From Anaerolineales bacterium (GTDB lineage Bacteria > Chloroflexota > Anaerolineae > Anaerolineales > Villigracilaceae): a DNA stretch of 64,000 nucleotides. The stretch covers positions 1 to 64,000 of the forward strand of contig JACKAW010000003.1 of assembly GCA_020634885.1 (NCBI GenBank), in the 5' to 3' direction. Position 1 is the stretch's first letter; every line of letters starts with the position of its first letter. The translations under genes and the position numbers were made by a program. The notes beneath the pieces were generated by a model. The model saw only the letters and a list, made by a program, of their open reading frames with translations, was not told where the DNA came from and ran no database searches. Shown piece after piece: positions 33,875 to 42,835 of this stretch.

Positions 33875-34287
33875 AGTACCTGCTCGATACAAGCATTATT
33901 TCAGAACTCATTTCACAAAAACCAAATCCAAGTGTTGTTGAGTTTGTCGACTCGCTTGACCAGGAAGACATGTATCTGAGCGTCATTACCATTGGGGAAA
34001 TAACGCGCGCCATTCAAAAGATATATGAACCCCGAAGAAAATCCCTCGTTGAAACATGGGTGCAGGATCAGTTATTTCCGCGTTTTGATGGGCACATCCT
34101 TTCGCTGGATGCAAAAATCATGAAGCTCTGGGGTGAAGTGTACGCCCGCCTCGAAGGGATGGACATCAATATGCCCGCGGTCGACTCAATGTTGGTCGCC
34201 ACAGCCCTCGCCCACCGCCTTGTGTTGGTAACCATCAACGACGACGATTTCAGCGGCGCTGGAATCGAAGTGGTCAACCCCTGGTAA
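33871..34287 (+). CDS. vapC: VapC-family PIN-domain ribonuclease toxin
   Basis: 138 residues. The acidic PIN residues are in place: Asp6 (LLDTSI), Glu43 (TIGEITRA), Asp105 (PAVDSMLVATA) and Asp124-126 (INDDDF). PIN toxins cut tRNA or rRNA until neutralised by their antitoxin. It is translationally coupled to the Phd gene. The module is intact, so it is probably functional. Confidence 0.93.
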   Translation: MKYLLDTSIISELISQKPNPSVVEFVDSLDQEDMYLSVITIGEITRAIQKIYEPRRKSLVETWVQDQLFPRFDGHILSLDAKIMKLWGEVYARLEGMDINMPAVDSMLVATALAHRLVLVTINDDDFSGAGIEVVNPW

Positions 34288-34305
34288 TAAAAAATCTCTA
34301 AGCAG

Positions 34306-34338
34306 AAAAAACGAGTTGCGCACTGCAACTCGTTTTTT
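34306..34338. terminator. Bidirectional terminator between vapC and the haemoglobin gene
   Basis: AAAAAACGAGTTGC / GCAACTCGTTTTTTT with a short loop, between convergent genes. Confidence 0.92.
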
Positions 34339-34353
34339 TATCCTGCCATCGCA

Positions 34354-34767
34354 TCAAAGTTGGAAAAGTGGACCTTGCGTCTCATCTTTGTTTCGCATGA
34401 AATCAGCAATTTCGGAAAATCGTTTTTTCAAGTGATCTGCAACAGCCGGATCAAAGTCCCCGGTATCAACAGCCTGGTTCATGCACCAAAGCCACTGGTC
34501 GCGCTCACGGCTGCCGATGGCAAACGGCATGTGGCGCTGGCGCAGGCGAGGGTGGCCGAATTTTTCCATATAAAGTTGCGGACCACCAGACCAACCTGTA
34601 AGAAATAAAAACAACTTTTCCCGGGATTGTTTCAAATTGTTGGCATGAAGCGCACGGATATCCTTTGCTTCAGGCGCAGAATCCATTAAGTCATAAAAGC
34701 GGGTTACAAGGGCGTGAACACCCACCTCACCGCCGAGCATGTCATACAAAGATTGTATCTCATTCAT
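34354..34767 (-). CDS. Group II truncated haemoglobin
   Basis: 137 residues. SLYDMLGGEVGVHALVTRFY starts the fold. LTGWSGGPQLYMEKFGHPRL and RQRHMPFAIG contain the proximal His, and DQWLWCMNQAV the Trp typical of group II (GlbO) globins. It binds oxygen or NO at haem, usually for oxidative or nitrosative stress. Monocistronic and divergent from thrB. Confidence 0.93.
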   Translation of the reverse strand: MNEIQSLYDMLGGEVGVHALVTRFYDLMDSAPEAKDIRALHANNLKQSREKLFLFLTGWSGGPQLYMEKFGHPRLRQRHMPFAIGSRERDQWLWCMNQAVDTGDFDPAVADHLKKRFSEIADFMRNKDETQGPLFQL

Positions 34768-34829
34768 GCCTTGAATTTTAATACAAATTTCAAGTCTTCA
34801 CGGCTGTTCACAACATAAAATCTGTAATT

Positions 34830-34835
34830 TATAAT
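34830..34835 (+). promoter_or_regulatory. -10 box 6 nt before thrB (leaderless candidate)
   Basis: TATAAT, six bases, ATG. No ribosome site is present between the box and the start codon. Confidence 0.55.
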
Positions 34836-34841
34836 GTCTTC

Positions 34842-35726
34842 ATGATAAAAATTCGCGTCCCTGCCACATCTGCAAACCTGGGCCCTGGATTTGATTGCCT
34901 TGGGCTGGCTATTGATCTTTGGAACGAAATCGCCTTTGAAAAAGGCAGTAATCTCAAATTTAGGGCAAGCGGCGAGGGCGCAGAAAAGCTAAACAAGGGC
35001 AATAAGAATCTTCTTACCAAGGCGTATACCCGTCTGTTTGATATTTGCGGGCGTAAGATGAACGGGGTACATATTGCATCTCGAAACGAAGTTCCAATGA
35101 GCAGCGGTCTTGGTTCCAGTGCGGCTGCTATCGTGGGGGGATTATTCGGAGCAAATGAAATGCTCGGCAAACCACTTGGTACGGATGATCTACTAAAAGT
35201 TGCCACTGAAATGGAGGGGCATCCTGATAATGTCGCTCCTGCTCTTTTGGGCGGGTTGGTAATCTCTGTAATGAAGCCGACTGAGATCATTACCCGCCGC
35301 TACGATGTTCCTGCCTTGAACGCAGTGATCGTAAAACCAGATGTGGAATGGTTAACTAAAACTGCCCGTGCCGTGCTGCCCAAATCTGTTTCCAGGGCGG
35401 ATGCAATTCACAATATTGGGCGAACCACCCTTGTTGTAGAGGCACTGCGCACTGGAGATTTGAACTTGCTCGAAAAAGTCATGGAGGACCGCATCCACCA
35501 ACCCTATCGTTTGCGCCACATTTCAGGTGGTACAGCAGCATACAAAGTCGCCCGTCAATTTGGGGCGGCGGCTCTTTCGGGGGCAGGTCCATCCATTATT
35601 TTATTTACGTCCAATCAACAGGCAGAGAAAGCAAAAGCTGAGATTTGCGCCGTGTTCGAAGAACGGGGAATAAGGGCTCAAGGTTTCATTAAAACGCCAA
35701 GCAGCCGGGGTGTTCACAAAATATAA
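34842..35726 (+). CDS. thrB: Homoserine kinase
   Basis: 294 residues, GHMP kinase fold. VPATSANLGPGFDCLGLAID at the N-terminus, PMSSGLGSSAAAIVGG at 85-100 (ATP loop), HPDNVAPALLGG, and LSGAGPSI near the C-terminus. It phosphorylates homoserine for threonine synthesis. No other threonine genes are adjacent. Confidence 0.95.
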   Translation: MIKIRVPATSANLGPGFDCLGLAIDLWNEIAFEKGSNLKFRASGEGAEKLNKGNKNLLTKAYTRLFDICGRKMNGVHIASRNEVPMSSGLGSSAAAIVGGLFGANEMLGKPLGTDDLLKVATEMEGHPDNVAPALLGGLVISVMKPTEIITRRYDVPALNAVIVKPDVEWLTKTARAVLPKSVSRADAIHNIGRTTLVVEALRTGDLNLLEKVMEDRIHQPYRLRHISGGTAAYKVARQFGAAALSGAGPSIILFTSNQQAEKAKAEICAVFEERGIRAQGFIKTPSSRGVHKI

Positions 35727-35757
35727 AAAGCGGACTTTTGCAAGTCCGCTTTTTATA
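35725..35757. terminator. Bidirectional terminator between thrB and terC
   Basis: AAAAAGCGGACTT / AAGTCCGCTTTTT, beginning within the thrB stop codon and ending 2 nt from the convergent gene's stop. Confidence 0.92.
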
Positions 35758-35758
35758 T

Positions 35759-36607
35759 CTATTTCTTACCCTTTTTGGGCGTTGGTTTCGTTTTCTTTGC
35801 AGGTTTTGGGGCTGGACTCAGAGAGGCAGCAGCTGATACTGTAACCACTTGTTGAGCATAAGGTGTGTGCAATGTCACAGGTTCAGACTTGCCGCGAATA
35901 CGCAGATTGATCATTTCAACCATCACAGAAAAGCCCATTGCAAAGTAAATGTATCCCTTCGGAATGTGCTGGTGCAGTCCTTCAACCACGAGTGTGAAGC
36001 CGATCAACAGCAGAAAACTAAGCGCAAGAATTTTTATTGTGGGGTGATTTTCTACAAACTCACCAATTGGACCTGCAGTAAAGATCATAATAAAAGCGGA
36101 AACGATTACTGCAATGATCATGATCTCAATATGTTCCACCATACCGACAGCAGTAATGACCGAATCCAATGAGAAGACGATATCCAACAACATGATCTGG
36201 ATAATAACACTGGTAAAAGTGGAAGCCATTGCCGCGGACTTCTGCCCGGTGTGTCCTTCCAGTTTTTCATGGATCTCAAAGGTACTTTTACCGAGCAAAA
36301 AGAGACCACCAGTCAACAAAATCAAGTCACGCCCGGAGATACCCAGATTCTCACCGCCCAACCAAGGCAAATAGAAAAAGGGTTCTTCAAGGCTGATGAT
36401 CCAGGAAAGAGAAAGTAAAAGCAAAACACGGGTGATCACTGCCAGCATAATACCCGTGGTACGGGCTCGCTTCTGGTCTTGCTTGGGGAGTTTTCCGGCG
36501 AGTATCGAAATAAAGATGACATTATCCACACCCAATACCAATTCGAGAACAACAAGGGTGAGAAAAGCAATCAATGTTTCGGGGGTAAAGATCCAACTAA
36601 AGTCCAC
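35759..36607 (-). CDS. TerC family integral membrane protein
   Basis: Two in-frame GTGs are possible starts. The one at 36605-36607 (GTG GAC TTT) has AGGAG 8 nt upstream. The longer one at 36616 overlaps that ribosome site, so I prefer the shorter. Seven or more spans; LVVLELVLGVDNVIFISILA and LLDIVFSLDSVITAVGMV are the two acidic TerC motifs, thought to handle metal ions (Mn export to exoenzymes in known members). The C-terminus is a Pro/Lys tail. Stand-alone gene. Confidence 0.88.
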   Translation of the reverse strand: MDFSWIFTPETLIAFLTLVVLELVLGVDNVIFISILAGKLPKQDQKRARTTGIMLAVITRVLLLLSLSWIISLEEPFFYLPWLGGENLGISGRDLILLTGGLFLLGKSTFEIHEKLEGHTGQKSAAMASTFTSVIIQIMLLDIVFSLDSVITAVGMVEHIEIMIIAVIVSAFIMIFTAGPIGEFVENHPTIKILALSFLLLIGFTLVVEGLHQHIPKGYIYFAMGFSVMVEMINLRIRGKSEPVTLHTPYAQQVVTVSAAASLSPAPKPAKKTKPTPKKGKK

Positions 36608-36664
36608 AGTGGACACTCCTAAACATGAAATAACACAATTTTACCAAATCTATTTTTTCAGCTG

Positions 36665-37432
36665 CTATGACAGAGATTTATTTCGTTCGGTATCCAATAC
36701 CGCCCGTTCAGGATTCTGAGGATCATACCGAACGAAAACTTTTGTTCCTGCAGAGTACTTCTCAAGCGCAATCTCAGCAATGAGAGCATCCCCTTCCGAC
36801 CGAAAAGGTTCTCCATTTTGAGGTATTACATCAAAATACAAACGCATTCCCCGCGATTGTTTGAGCGGATAAGGTAAATCCAGGTCGTCCACACGAGTTA
36901 TAACTGCCTCCGCTTGCAGTCCATTCTTTTTCAGTTCATTGCTTCCTTCATTCTGTTTGTTGAATTCTCTTCGGCGGATATCTAAATCTCGCTGTTCAAT
37001 GATCTTTGAGTGTTCTTCATCATAATGTTCAAAAATCATTTGGCTTGGATCATTGGGGTCATATGTGACCCAGATCTTTCGTCCCGCCTCCCCTACCAAT
37101 TGCCCAAGTACCGTGGCGTAATTACGCTGCGCCGTCCAATGCTGGAAAGACTGTCGAAACGGTACCCGCCCCTCAGGTTGAACATCCACTTCATAATCAA
37201 TTCGCATTTCTTTACGCCCGTTGGGACTTCTACTCACAGTATGACGAGCAGAAACTACAACTGCGGGTGCGGTAATTCCTCGCCCGCGAAGCACTTCATT
37301 GTAAGCATCTCTCTTTTCAATTTGTTTATCATCCAACTTCCCCCAAATAAGCCAACCAATAACCGTAATCAAAGGAACTAGACAAAATCCAACTACCCAA
37401 GTATTTTCCAGTAAAAACCTTACAATTTCCAT
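36665..37432 (-). CDS. Membrane-anchored protein with two DUF3592-like repeats
   Basis: 255 residues. A span at ~10-30 (WVVGFCLVPLITVIGWLIW) is followed by two related beta units: GITAPAVVVSARH...KIWVTYDPNDPSQMIF at ~50-135 and GLQAEAVITRVDD...KVFVRYDPQNPERAVL at ~170-247. The repeat ending V.YDP.(D/N)P is the DUF3592-type mark. Function unknown. No clear ribosome site. It lies downstream of a terminator and upstream of terC on the same strand. Confidence 0.65.
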   Translation of the reverse strand: MEIVRFLLENTWVVGFCLVPLITVIGWLIWGKLDDKQIEKRDAYNEVLRGRGITAPAVVVSARHTVSRSPNGRKEMRIDYEVDVQPEGRVPFRQSFQHWTAQRNYATVLGQLVGEAGRKIWVTYDPNDPSQMIFEHYDEEHSKIIEQRDLDIRRREFNKQNEGSNELKKNGLQAEAVITRVDDLDLPYPLKQSRGMRLYFDVIPQNGEPFRSEGDALIAEIALEKYSAGTKVFVRYDPQNPERAVLDTERNKSLS

Positions 37433-37452
37433 TAATCACTCTCCAGTAAAAG

Positions 37453-37480
37453 AAAAAACCGCCATTATGATGGCGGTTTA
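37453..37480 (-). terminator. Terminator of the beta-oxidation operon
   Basis: AAACCGCCATCATAATGGCGGTTTTTTC on the minus strand, 16 nt past the SCP2 stop. This marks the end of the operon running from 43.9 kb. Confidence 0.9.
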
Positions 37481-37496
37481 AATTTTAATCGATTTG

Positions 37497-37823
37497 CTAC
37501 TTAATTTTGAACATCTGGGTCAGCTTCATTGCCAGGTTCAGGTCACCTGCGAGTTTGAGTTTGCCCTGCATGAAGGCTTGCATTCCGTCGATTTCGCCGG
37601 TGAAAATCTTGACATAATCGCTGGAGTCGGCGGTGAGGGTCATCTTCGGGGAAGCATGTTCACCCTTGGAGACTTCGCACTTGCCATCTTTGATGGTTGC
37701 GTACCATTCACCGGGTTCTTCGCCGGTGAACTTAAATTGAATGGTGGCATCCAGTCCAGCCGCTTTTTCGGGAATGAACGCGCCGGGCATTTTGGACATG
37801 AGGGTTTCGATTGTGAGAGCCAT
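37497..37823 (-). CDS. SCP2 sterol-binding domain protein
   Basis: 108 residues, a single SCP2 domain (TIQFKFTGEEPGEWYATIKDG, PKMTLTADSSDYVKIFTGE, GKLKLAGDLNLAMKL). The fold holds lipids or acyl chains in a hydrophobic tunnel. As last gene of the beta-oxidation operon it may deliver fatty acyl substrates. AAGGAAA precedes the ATG. Confidence 0.9.
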   Translation of the reverse strand: MALTIETLMSKMPGAFIPEKAAGLDATIQFKFTGEEPGEWYATIKDGKCEVSKGEHASPKMTLTADSSDYVKIFTGEIDGMQAFMQGKLKLAGDLNLAMKLTQMFKIK

Positions 37824-37908
37824 TGTTTGGTTTCCTTATCTAATGTGTTGATTATTTAGTCAAAGGTCGAAGATCAGACCTGCAACCTTTGACTTTCGAC
37901 CAATTTTA

Positions 37909-39093
37909 TTATTGAAGATTCTCAAAGATCGCCGCAGCGCCCATGCCGCCACCGATGCACATGGTAACCATACCATACTTGGACTTGCGACGTCCCATTT
38001 CGTACAAAAGTTGGGTGGTGAGCTTGGAGCCGGTGCAGCCGAGTGGATGTCCGAGGGCGATTGCGCCGCCGTTCACGTTGACCTTGTCTGGGTCTATTTC
38101 GAGGGTCTGCATCACGGCGAGGGATTGAGCGGCGAAGGCTTCGTTCAACTCGAAGAGGTCAATGTCATTCATGGATAAACCCGCTGTCTTCAGAACTTTG
38201 GGAATCGCCGCTACGGGACCGATACCCATCAACTCGGGGGCAACCCCGCCCACGGCGAAGGCAACGAAGCGTGCCAAAGGTTTGAGTCCCAGTGACGCTG
38301 CTTTTTCCGCAGACATGACCATGACCGCTGAAGCGCCATCCGACATTTGAGAAGAATTTCCAGCAGTGACCGAGCCTCCTTCTTTGAAAGCAGGTTTCAG
38401 TTTGGCAAGCCCCTCCAAAGTCGAGTCGCCGCGCGGACCTTCATCACGCTTGACGGTGAAATTTTTCTTGACGACTTTGCCATCCACATACTCGTTGAGT
38501 TCAACATCAAGCGCGACGAGTTCAGGGTCGAAGAGACCGGACTCCACGGCTCGTGCCGCCTTCTGGTTGCTCTTGAGCGCGAACTCATCCTGCGCTTCGC
38601 GGCTGATGCCATATTTGAGAGAGACGTTCTCAGCGGTGAGTCCCATGTTAGTGTAGTAGTGCGGCAACTCCATCGCGAATTGCGGATTGGGCGAAAACTT
38701 ATAGCCCATCATCGGCACCATCGACATGGACTCAACGCCCGCGCCGATGCCAATTTCAATGTCACCTGCTTTGATGGCATGAGCAATGTGCGCAATCGAC
38801 TGCACACCCGATGAGCAATAGCGGTTGATGGTCTCAGCAGGGACAGTATCCGGCAGACCCGCACGAATGGAAATAGTGCGTGCCACGTTCATGCCCTGCT
38901 CACCTTCAGGGAAGGCACAGCCAAAGACCACATCTTCGATCTGAGCGGGGTCAAGATTCGGTGTGCGGTTGAGTAATTCTTTCAACACCGTAGCACCCAT
39001 TTCATCAGGACGAACCGTTGCCATCCCTCCACGCTTGGCTTTGCCCACGGGAGTACGGACTGCGCTAACGATAACGGCTTCTTTTGTTGTCAT
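37909..39093 (-). CDS. fadA: Acetyl-CoA acyltransferase (thiolase)
   Basis: 394 residues. The nucleophile Cys lies in NRYCSSGVQSIAHIA at about 91, the His in NVNGGAIALGHPLGCTGSK, and the second Cys in MCIGGGMGAAAIFE. It carries out the last step of beta-oxidation. It follows the FadN-type fusion by 10 nt in the same operon. Confidence 0.95.
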   Translation of the reverse strand: MTTKEAVIVSAVRTPVGKAKRGGMATVRPDEMGATVLKELLNRTPNLDPAQIEDVVFGCAFPEGEQGMNVARTISIRAGLPDTVPAETINRYCSSGVQSIAHIAHAIKAGDIEIGIGAGVESMSMVPMMGYKFSPNPQFAMELPHYYTNMGLTAENVSLKYGISREAQDEFALKSNQKAARAVESGLFDPELVALDVELNEYVDGKVVKKNFTVKRDEGPRGDSTLEGLAKLKPAFKEGGSVTAGNSSQMSDGASAVMVMSAEKAASLGLKPLARFVAFAVGGVAPELMGIGPVAAIPKVLKTAGLSMNDIDLFELNEAFAAQSLAVMQTLEIDPDKVNVNGGAIALGHPLGCTGSKLTTQLLYEMGRRKSKYGMVTMCIGGGMGAAAIFENLQ

Positions 39094-39103
39094 AGGTAAT
39101 CTC

Positions 39104-41485
39104 CTAATTCCTCAACGGCTTTCCACTCTGCAAAATCGACCACATTCTGGCTTGGGTTTTTTCTTCACCACAAAGAGATAAAAATGCTTCTCTTTCTAAA
39201 TCCAAAATGTACTGCTCGCTAACCCAGGTCGGCTTGGTGATGTTGCCGCCTGCAATGATGTGTGCAAGTTTGATGGCAATGTGCGAGTCGTATTCGGTGA
39301 TGTAATGACCTTCCTTGAATGCCCAAGCACCGATCTTCATCGCGCCGAACATGTCGCGCCCAGCCGCATAGATAAGTTCAGGAGCGGGCGGTCTGTAGCC
39401 CGCATTGACCATGTGCAGCACTTCCTTTTTGGCTTCGGTGAGCAGATGGTCACGGTTGGTCACAATGCGGTCTTGCGAACCGAGGATTCCCATTCCGCGC
39501 GCCTCTTCGGCAGAGGTCGCCACTTTCGCCTGACCGATTTGCAGGAACGCCTTTTGAATGAACGGGAACGGTTCGGCATCAGGAACCTTCATCACAGGAT
39601 TAATGATGCGGCGCATATATTCTTTTGTACCCGCACCAGCCGGGATCACACCCGCGCCGAGTTCCACCAGACCGATATAAGTTTCAGAAGCAGCCACCAC
39701 ACGCGAGGCGTGCATGGTCACTTCACATCCGCCGCCAAGCGCCAGCCCAGCGGGAGCAACCACTACAGGCTTGGGCGAGTAGCGCATTCGCATGTTCATA
39801 TTTTGCAGACGCTTAATGGCATCATCGAGTTGATCCCACATGCCTTGCTGCGCCGCAACCACCACCATAAACAGATTCGCACCCGCGCTGAAGTTATCCG
39901 CTTCACTGCCAACGACCAAACCATCAAAATCAGTTTCAAGTTTATCCAACGCCTCAGAGGTGATCGCAAAAATATCATCATCGAGCGCGTTCATCTTGGT
40001 ATGGAATTCCACCAAGCCCACACCATCGCCAATGTCAAACAACGTCGCACCTGCGTTCTTGCTCACTTCTTTTTTCGTGCCGCGTAAGTCCTTCAGGAAC
40101 ACAAAACCTTCGGGCTGCTTGAACTTCACATACTTACCCTTGGCAACGTCATACGCGCCAATCTTATTCGTGCCCTTATATTGATAGAAGGTCTCGCAAC
40201 CGTTCTTCAACATTTCATCCACCCACTTCGCGGCGGGGTAACCTTCCGCTTTCATACGCTTGATCGTTTCCTTCACGCCGAGCATGTCCCAAATTTCAAA
40301 CGCGCCCGCTTCGTGCATGAAACCCCAGCGGATGGCATCGTCGATCGGTTTCGCGGTATCTGCCACTTCGGGGATGATGGATGAGACGTATTGGAAACTT
40401 TGATACGTGAGTGCCTTGACGAGTTTGGCAGCCTTATCGTCCGCTTCAAGCATGACCTTGAGCCTGTCACCCAACCCCTCGACATCTTTCGCCGCCTTGA
40501 CTGAGTCGAAGCGCGGCTTGCTCGCAGGGACGTGTTCCAGCGTGTTCAAGTCCAACGAGTAGAACTGCTTCTTCCCTTCCCCATCGCGGACTTCCTTATA
40601 GAAGCCGACTTTGGTTTTGTTGCCGAGCCACTTGCGCTCCATCAACGTATCCATCAGTTTCTGCGGCTTTTCGGCGGCGAGATATTTTTGCCCGAGTTTG
40701 TCATGCGGAATCAAGGGCGCAAGGTTCTTGCCCACGTGATGCCACACATCCACACCGACCAAATCTATCAGCCTGAATGTGGCTGTTTTTGGGCGACCCA
40801 TCAAAGGTCCGGTAAGAGCGTCCACTTCATCCACGGTGTATTCATTATTGAGGATGAAGTCCATTGCGAACGCGCCTGTGCCAAACGCCACACGATTGCC
40901 AATGAAGTTGGGCGTGTCTTTGCACAATACAATGCCTTTCCCCAAGCGATATTCACCGAAGTGTGAAATAAATTCAACAACTTCTTTAGAAGTATCAGGC
41001 GTGGGGATGATCTCCAAAAGTTTCAAATAGCGCGGCGGGTTGAAAAAGTGCGTACCGAGGAAATGCTGTTTGAAACCCTTCGAGCGACCTTCCGCAATCG
41101 AAGCGACGGGAATGCCCGAGGTGTTCGTCGAAACAATAGCATTCGGCTTGCGGACTTCGTCAATGCGCACCATCAAATCTTGCTTGATCTTGAGATTCTC
41201 GATGATGGCTTCGCAGATCCAATCCGCTTCGGCAACGGAACCAAAATCATCTTCAAGGTTACCGAGCTTGACCAAAGTCTTCAACTCGTCGCCCATCAAA
41301 TTGGCGGGGCGGGCTTTGGTACAGCGGTCCCAACCTTCTTTGACAATTTTATTTTTATCAGGCGAGTCTTTTGCAACGATATCGAGCAAGGTCACAGGCA
41401 CGCCAATATTCGCCAAATGTGCCGCGATGGCGGCACCCATCGTTCCCGAGCCGATGACAACTGCTTTGTGGATGTTGTATTTCAT
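39104..41485 (-). CDS. 3-hydroxyacyl-CoA dehydrogenase / enoyl-CoA hydratase fusion (FadN type)
   Basis: 793 residues. The N-terminal NAD domain opens with AVVIGSGTMGAAIAAHLANI; the dehydrogenase C-domains follow (LGTHFFNPPRYLKLLEIIP, KDTPNFIGNRV). The crotonase-type hydratase is at the C-terminus (ANLFMVVVAA, AGLALGGGCEVTMHAS, ELGAGVIPAGAGTKE). This order, dehydrogenase first, matches FadN of Bacillus rather than FadB of E. coli. It does hydration and oxidation in beta-oxidation. 10-nt spacing to fadA. Confidence 0.93.
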   Translation of the reverse strand: MKYNIHKAVVIGSGTMGAAIAAHLANIGVPVTLLDIVAKDSPDKNKIVKEGWDRCTKARPANLMGDELKTLVKLGNLEDDFGSVAEADWICEAIIENLKIKQDLMVRIDEVRKPNAIVSTNTSGIPVASIAEGRSKGFKQHFLGTHFFNPPRYLKLLEIIPTPDTSKEVVEFISHFGEYRLGKGIVLCKDTPNFIGNRVAFGTGAFAMDFILNNEYTVDEVDALTGPLMGRPKTATFRLIDLVGVDVWHHVGKNLAPLIPHDKLGQKYLAAEKPQKLMDTLMERKWLGNKTKVGFYKEVRDGEGKKQFYSLDLNTLEHVPASKPRFDSVKAAKDVEGLGDRLKVMLEADDKAAKLVKALTYQSFQYVSSIIPEVADTAKPIDDAIRWGFMHEAGAFEIWDMLGVKETIKRMKAEGYPAAKWVDEMLKNGCETFYQYKGTNKIGAYDVAKGKYVKFKQPEGFVFLKDLRGTKKEVSKNAGATLFDIGDGVGLVEFHTKMNALDDDIFAITSEALDKLETDFDGLVVGSEADNFSAGANLFMVVVAAQQGMWDQLDDAIKRLQNMNMRMRYSPKPVVVAPAGLALGGGCEVTMHASRVVAASETYIGLVELGAGVIPAGAGTKEYMRRIINPVMKVPDAEPFPFIQKAFLQIGQAKVATSAEEARGMGILGSQDRIVTNRDHLLTEAKKEVLHMVNAGYRPPAPELIYAAGRDMFGAMKIGAWAFKEGHYITEYDSHIAIKLAHIIAGGNITKPTWVSEQYILDLEREAFLSLCGEEKTQARMWSILQSGKPLRN

Positions 41486-41487
41486 GG

Positions 41488-42747
41488 TTACCTCAAATCT
41501 TTACCTGAATATCCCAGTATCTGACGCGCCACCACGAGGCGATTGATCTGACCCGTTCCTTCATAAATATCAGTGATCTTCGCATCTCGGAACCATTTTT
41601 CGAGCAGAAACTCACGGCTATAACCAATGGGTCCTAAAATCTCAACTGCCTTTTGCGTGATCTTGGTGGTCACATCACCCGCGCGGACTTTGCTCATTGA
41701 AGATTCGAGCGCATTGGATTTCTTGTTATCTGCCATCCAAACTGCTTTCAAGGTCAACAGCCAAGCCGAGCGCAGTTGAATTTCCATATCGATCACATCT
41801 TTTTCAATGGATGTTAGTTTATTGCGCGGCAAACCATAGCGAATTTCAACGCCGTTCTCTGCCAGTTTCTCTTTGAGGAATTCAAGCGCGGCTCTTGCCA
41901 CGCCGATGCCTGATGCCGCCACGAGCGGACGAGTCGCATCGAAAGTTGCCATCGCGCCCTTGAAGCCCGTCGTAGTCTTTTCCACGGTCGGTTTACCCAA
42001 CACATTCTCAAACGGCACACGCGCATCGACCAGTGAGATGGAAGCCGTATCACTGGCGCGGATGCCCAACTTGTGCTCCAGTTTCGTCACCTTCACCCCA
42101 GGCGTCCCTGCTTCAACGACAAAGGCTCGCATCCCAGAGCGTCCTGCAGTCGGGTCAATGCTCGCCCACACAACGATAAATCCTTTACCAAGTTTTTCGT
42201 ATTCATTAAAGGACTTATCTCCGCCCGTCACGAATATCTTTTCACCGTTGATAACCCATTCATTTGTCTTTTCATCTAAAATCGCACGCGCACGGATAGC
42301 AGAGGTATCTGAACCCGCGCCGGGTTCGGTCATACACATGGCAGCGTAGGTCGGTTTGTCGTCATTGAAGCGAGCAAGGAATTTGGCTTTCTGCTCAAGG
42401 GAACCCGCCGCGGCAACTGCTGCGGCGCCCAACCCACCGCCAGGTGTGATAAGGTAATAACCCACATCACCCCAAGCCAGCATTTCAATTTGAGCTGCCA
42501 GTTTCTGGTATCCGATCGGAGGGCGTTTTTCCGCGCCTTCTTTCGGTTTTTCTTCGTTAATGGTCAAGCCGCCACCGCCGCCCATCGAGCGCATGGCAGT
42601 GTGCATAAATTCAACATAATCCCACGGAATGGCATGTTCGTTCTCATCCATCTCACGCGAGGTGCTGCGCATCATATTTTCAGCGACAGTCTTTAACATT
42701 GTGTTCATTTGAACAATGGGTTTCGGGGTTTCAAATTCGATGGTCAT
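41488..42747 (-). CDS. Acyl-CoA dehydrogenase, catalytic-type subunit
   Basis: 419 residues. MCMTEPGAGSDTSAIRARA and the FAD-site residues are intact. The C-terminal part has AVEILGPIGYSREF and DAKITDIYEGTGQINRLVVAR, where the Glu of YEGT is the usual catalytic base. The protein has a slightly long N-terminus. It ends 2 nt before the fusion gene. It is paired with a second, shorter dehydrogenase upstream. Confidence 0.92.
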   Translation of the reverse strand: MTIEFETPKPIVQMNTMLKTVAENMMRSTSREMDENEHAIPWDYVEFMHTAMRSMGGGGGLTINEEKPKEGAEKRPPIGYQKLAAQIEMLAWGDVGYYLITPGGGLGAAAVAAAGSLEQKAKFLARFNDDKPTYAAMCMTEPGAGSDTSAIRARAILDEKTNEWVINGEKIFVTGGDKSFNEYEKLGKGFIVVWASIDPTAGRSGMRAFVVEAGTPGVKVTKLEHKLGIRASDTASISLVDARVPFENVLGKPTVEKTTTGFKGAMATFDATRPLVAASGIGVARAALEFLKEKLAENGVEIRYGLPRNKLTSIEKDVIDMEIQLRSAWLLTLKAVWMADNKKSNALESSMSKVRAGDVTTKITQKAVEILGPIGYSREFLLEKWFRDAKITDIYEGTGQINRLVVARQILGYSGKDLR

Positions 42748-42763
42748 GTTTACTCCTTTTGGT

Positions 42764-42833
42764 TGAAGGTTGAATGTTCAAGGTTGAAAGTTGCACGTTA
42801 TCCTTCAACTTGCCAACTGTAACCTTCAACTCG
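42764..42833. repeat. AAGGTTGAA-type short repeats between the two dehydrogenase genes
   Basis: Variants of GGTTGAA occur three times (near 42762, 42767 and 42781) and their complement, CCTTCAAC, twice (near 42802 and 42824). They can fold into a hairpin. This fills the only sizeable gap of the operon; the role is unknown. Confidence 0.5.
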
Positions 42834-42835
42834 TT

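Noticed and set aside
33547..34287. Phd/VapC as part of a prophage or island.
   Set aside because: No integrase, transposase or flanking repeat nearby; a lone toxin-antitoxin pair between housekeeping genes.
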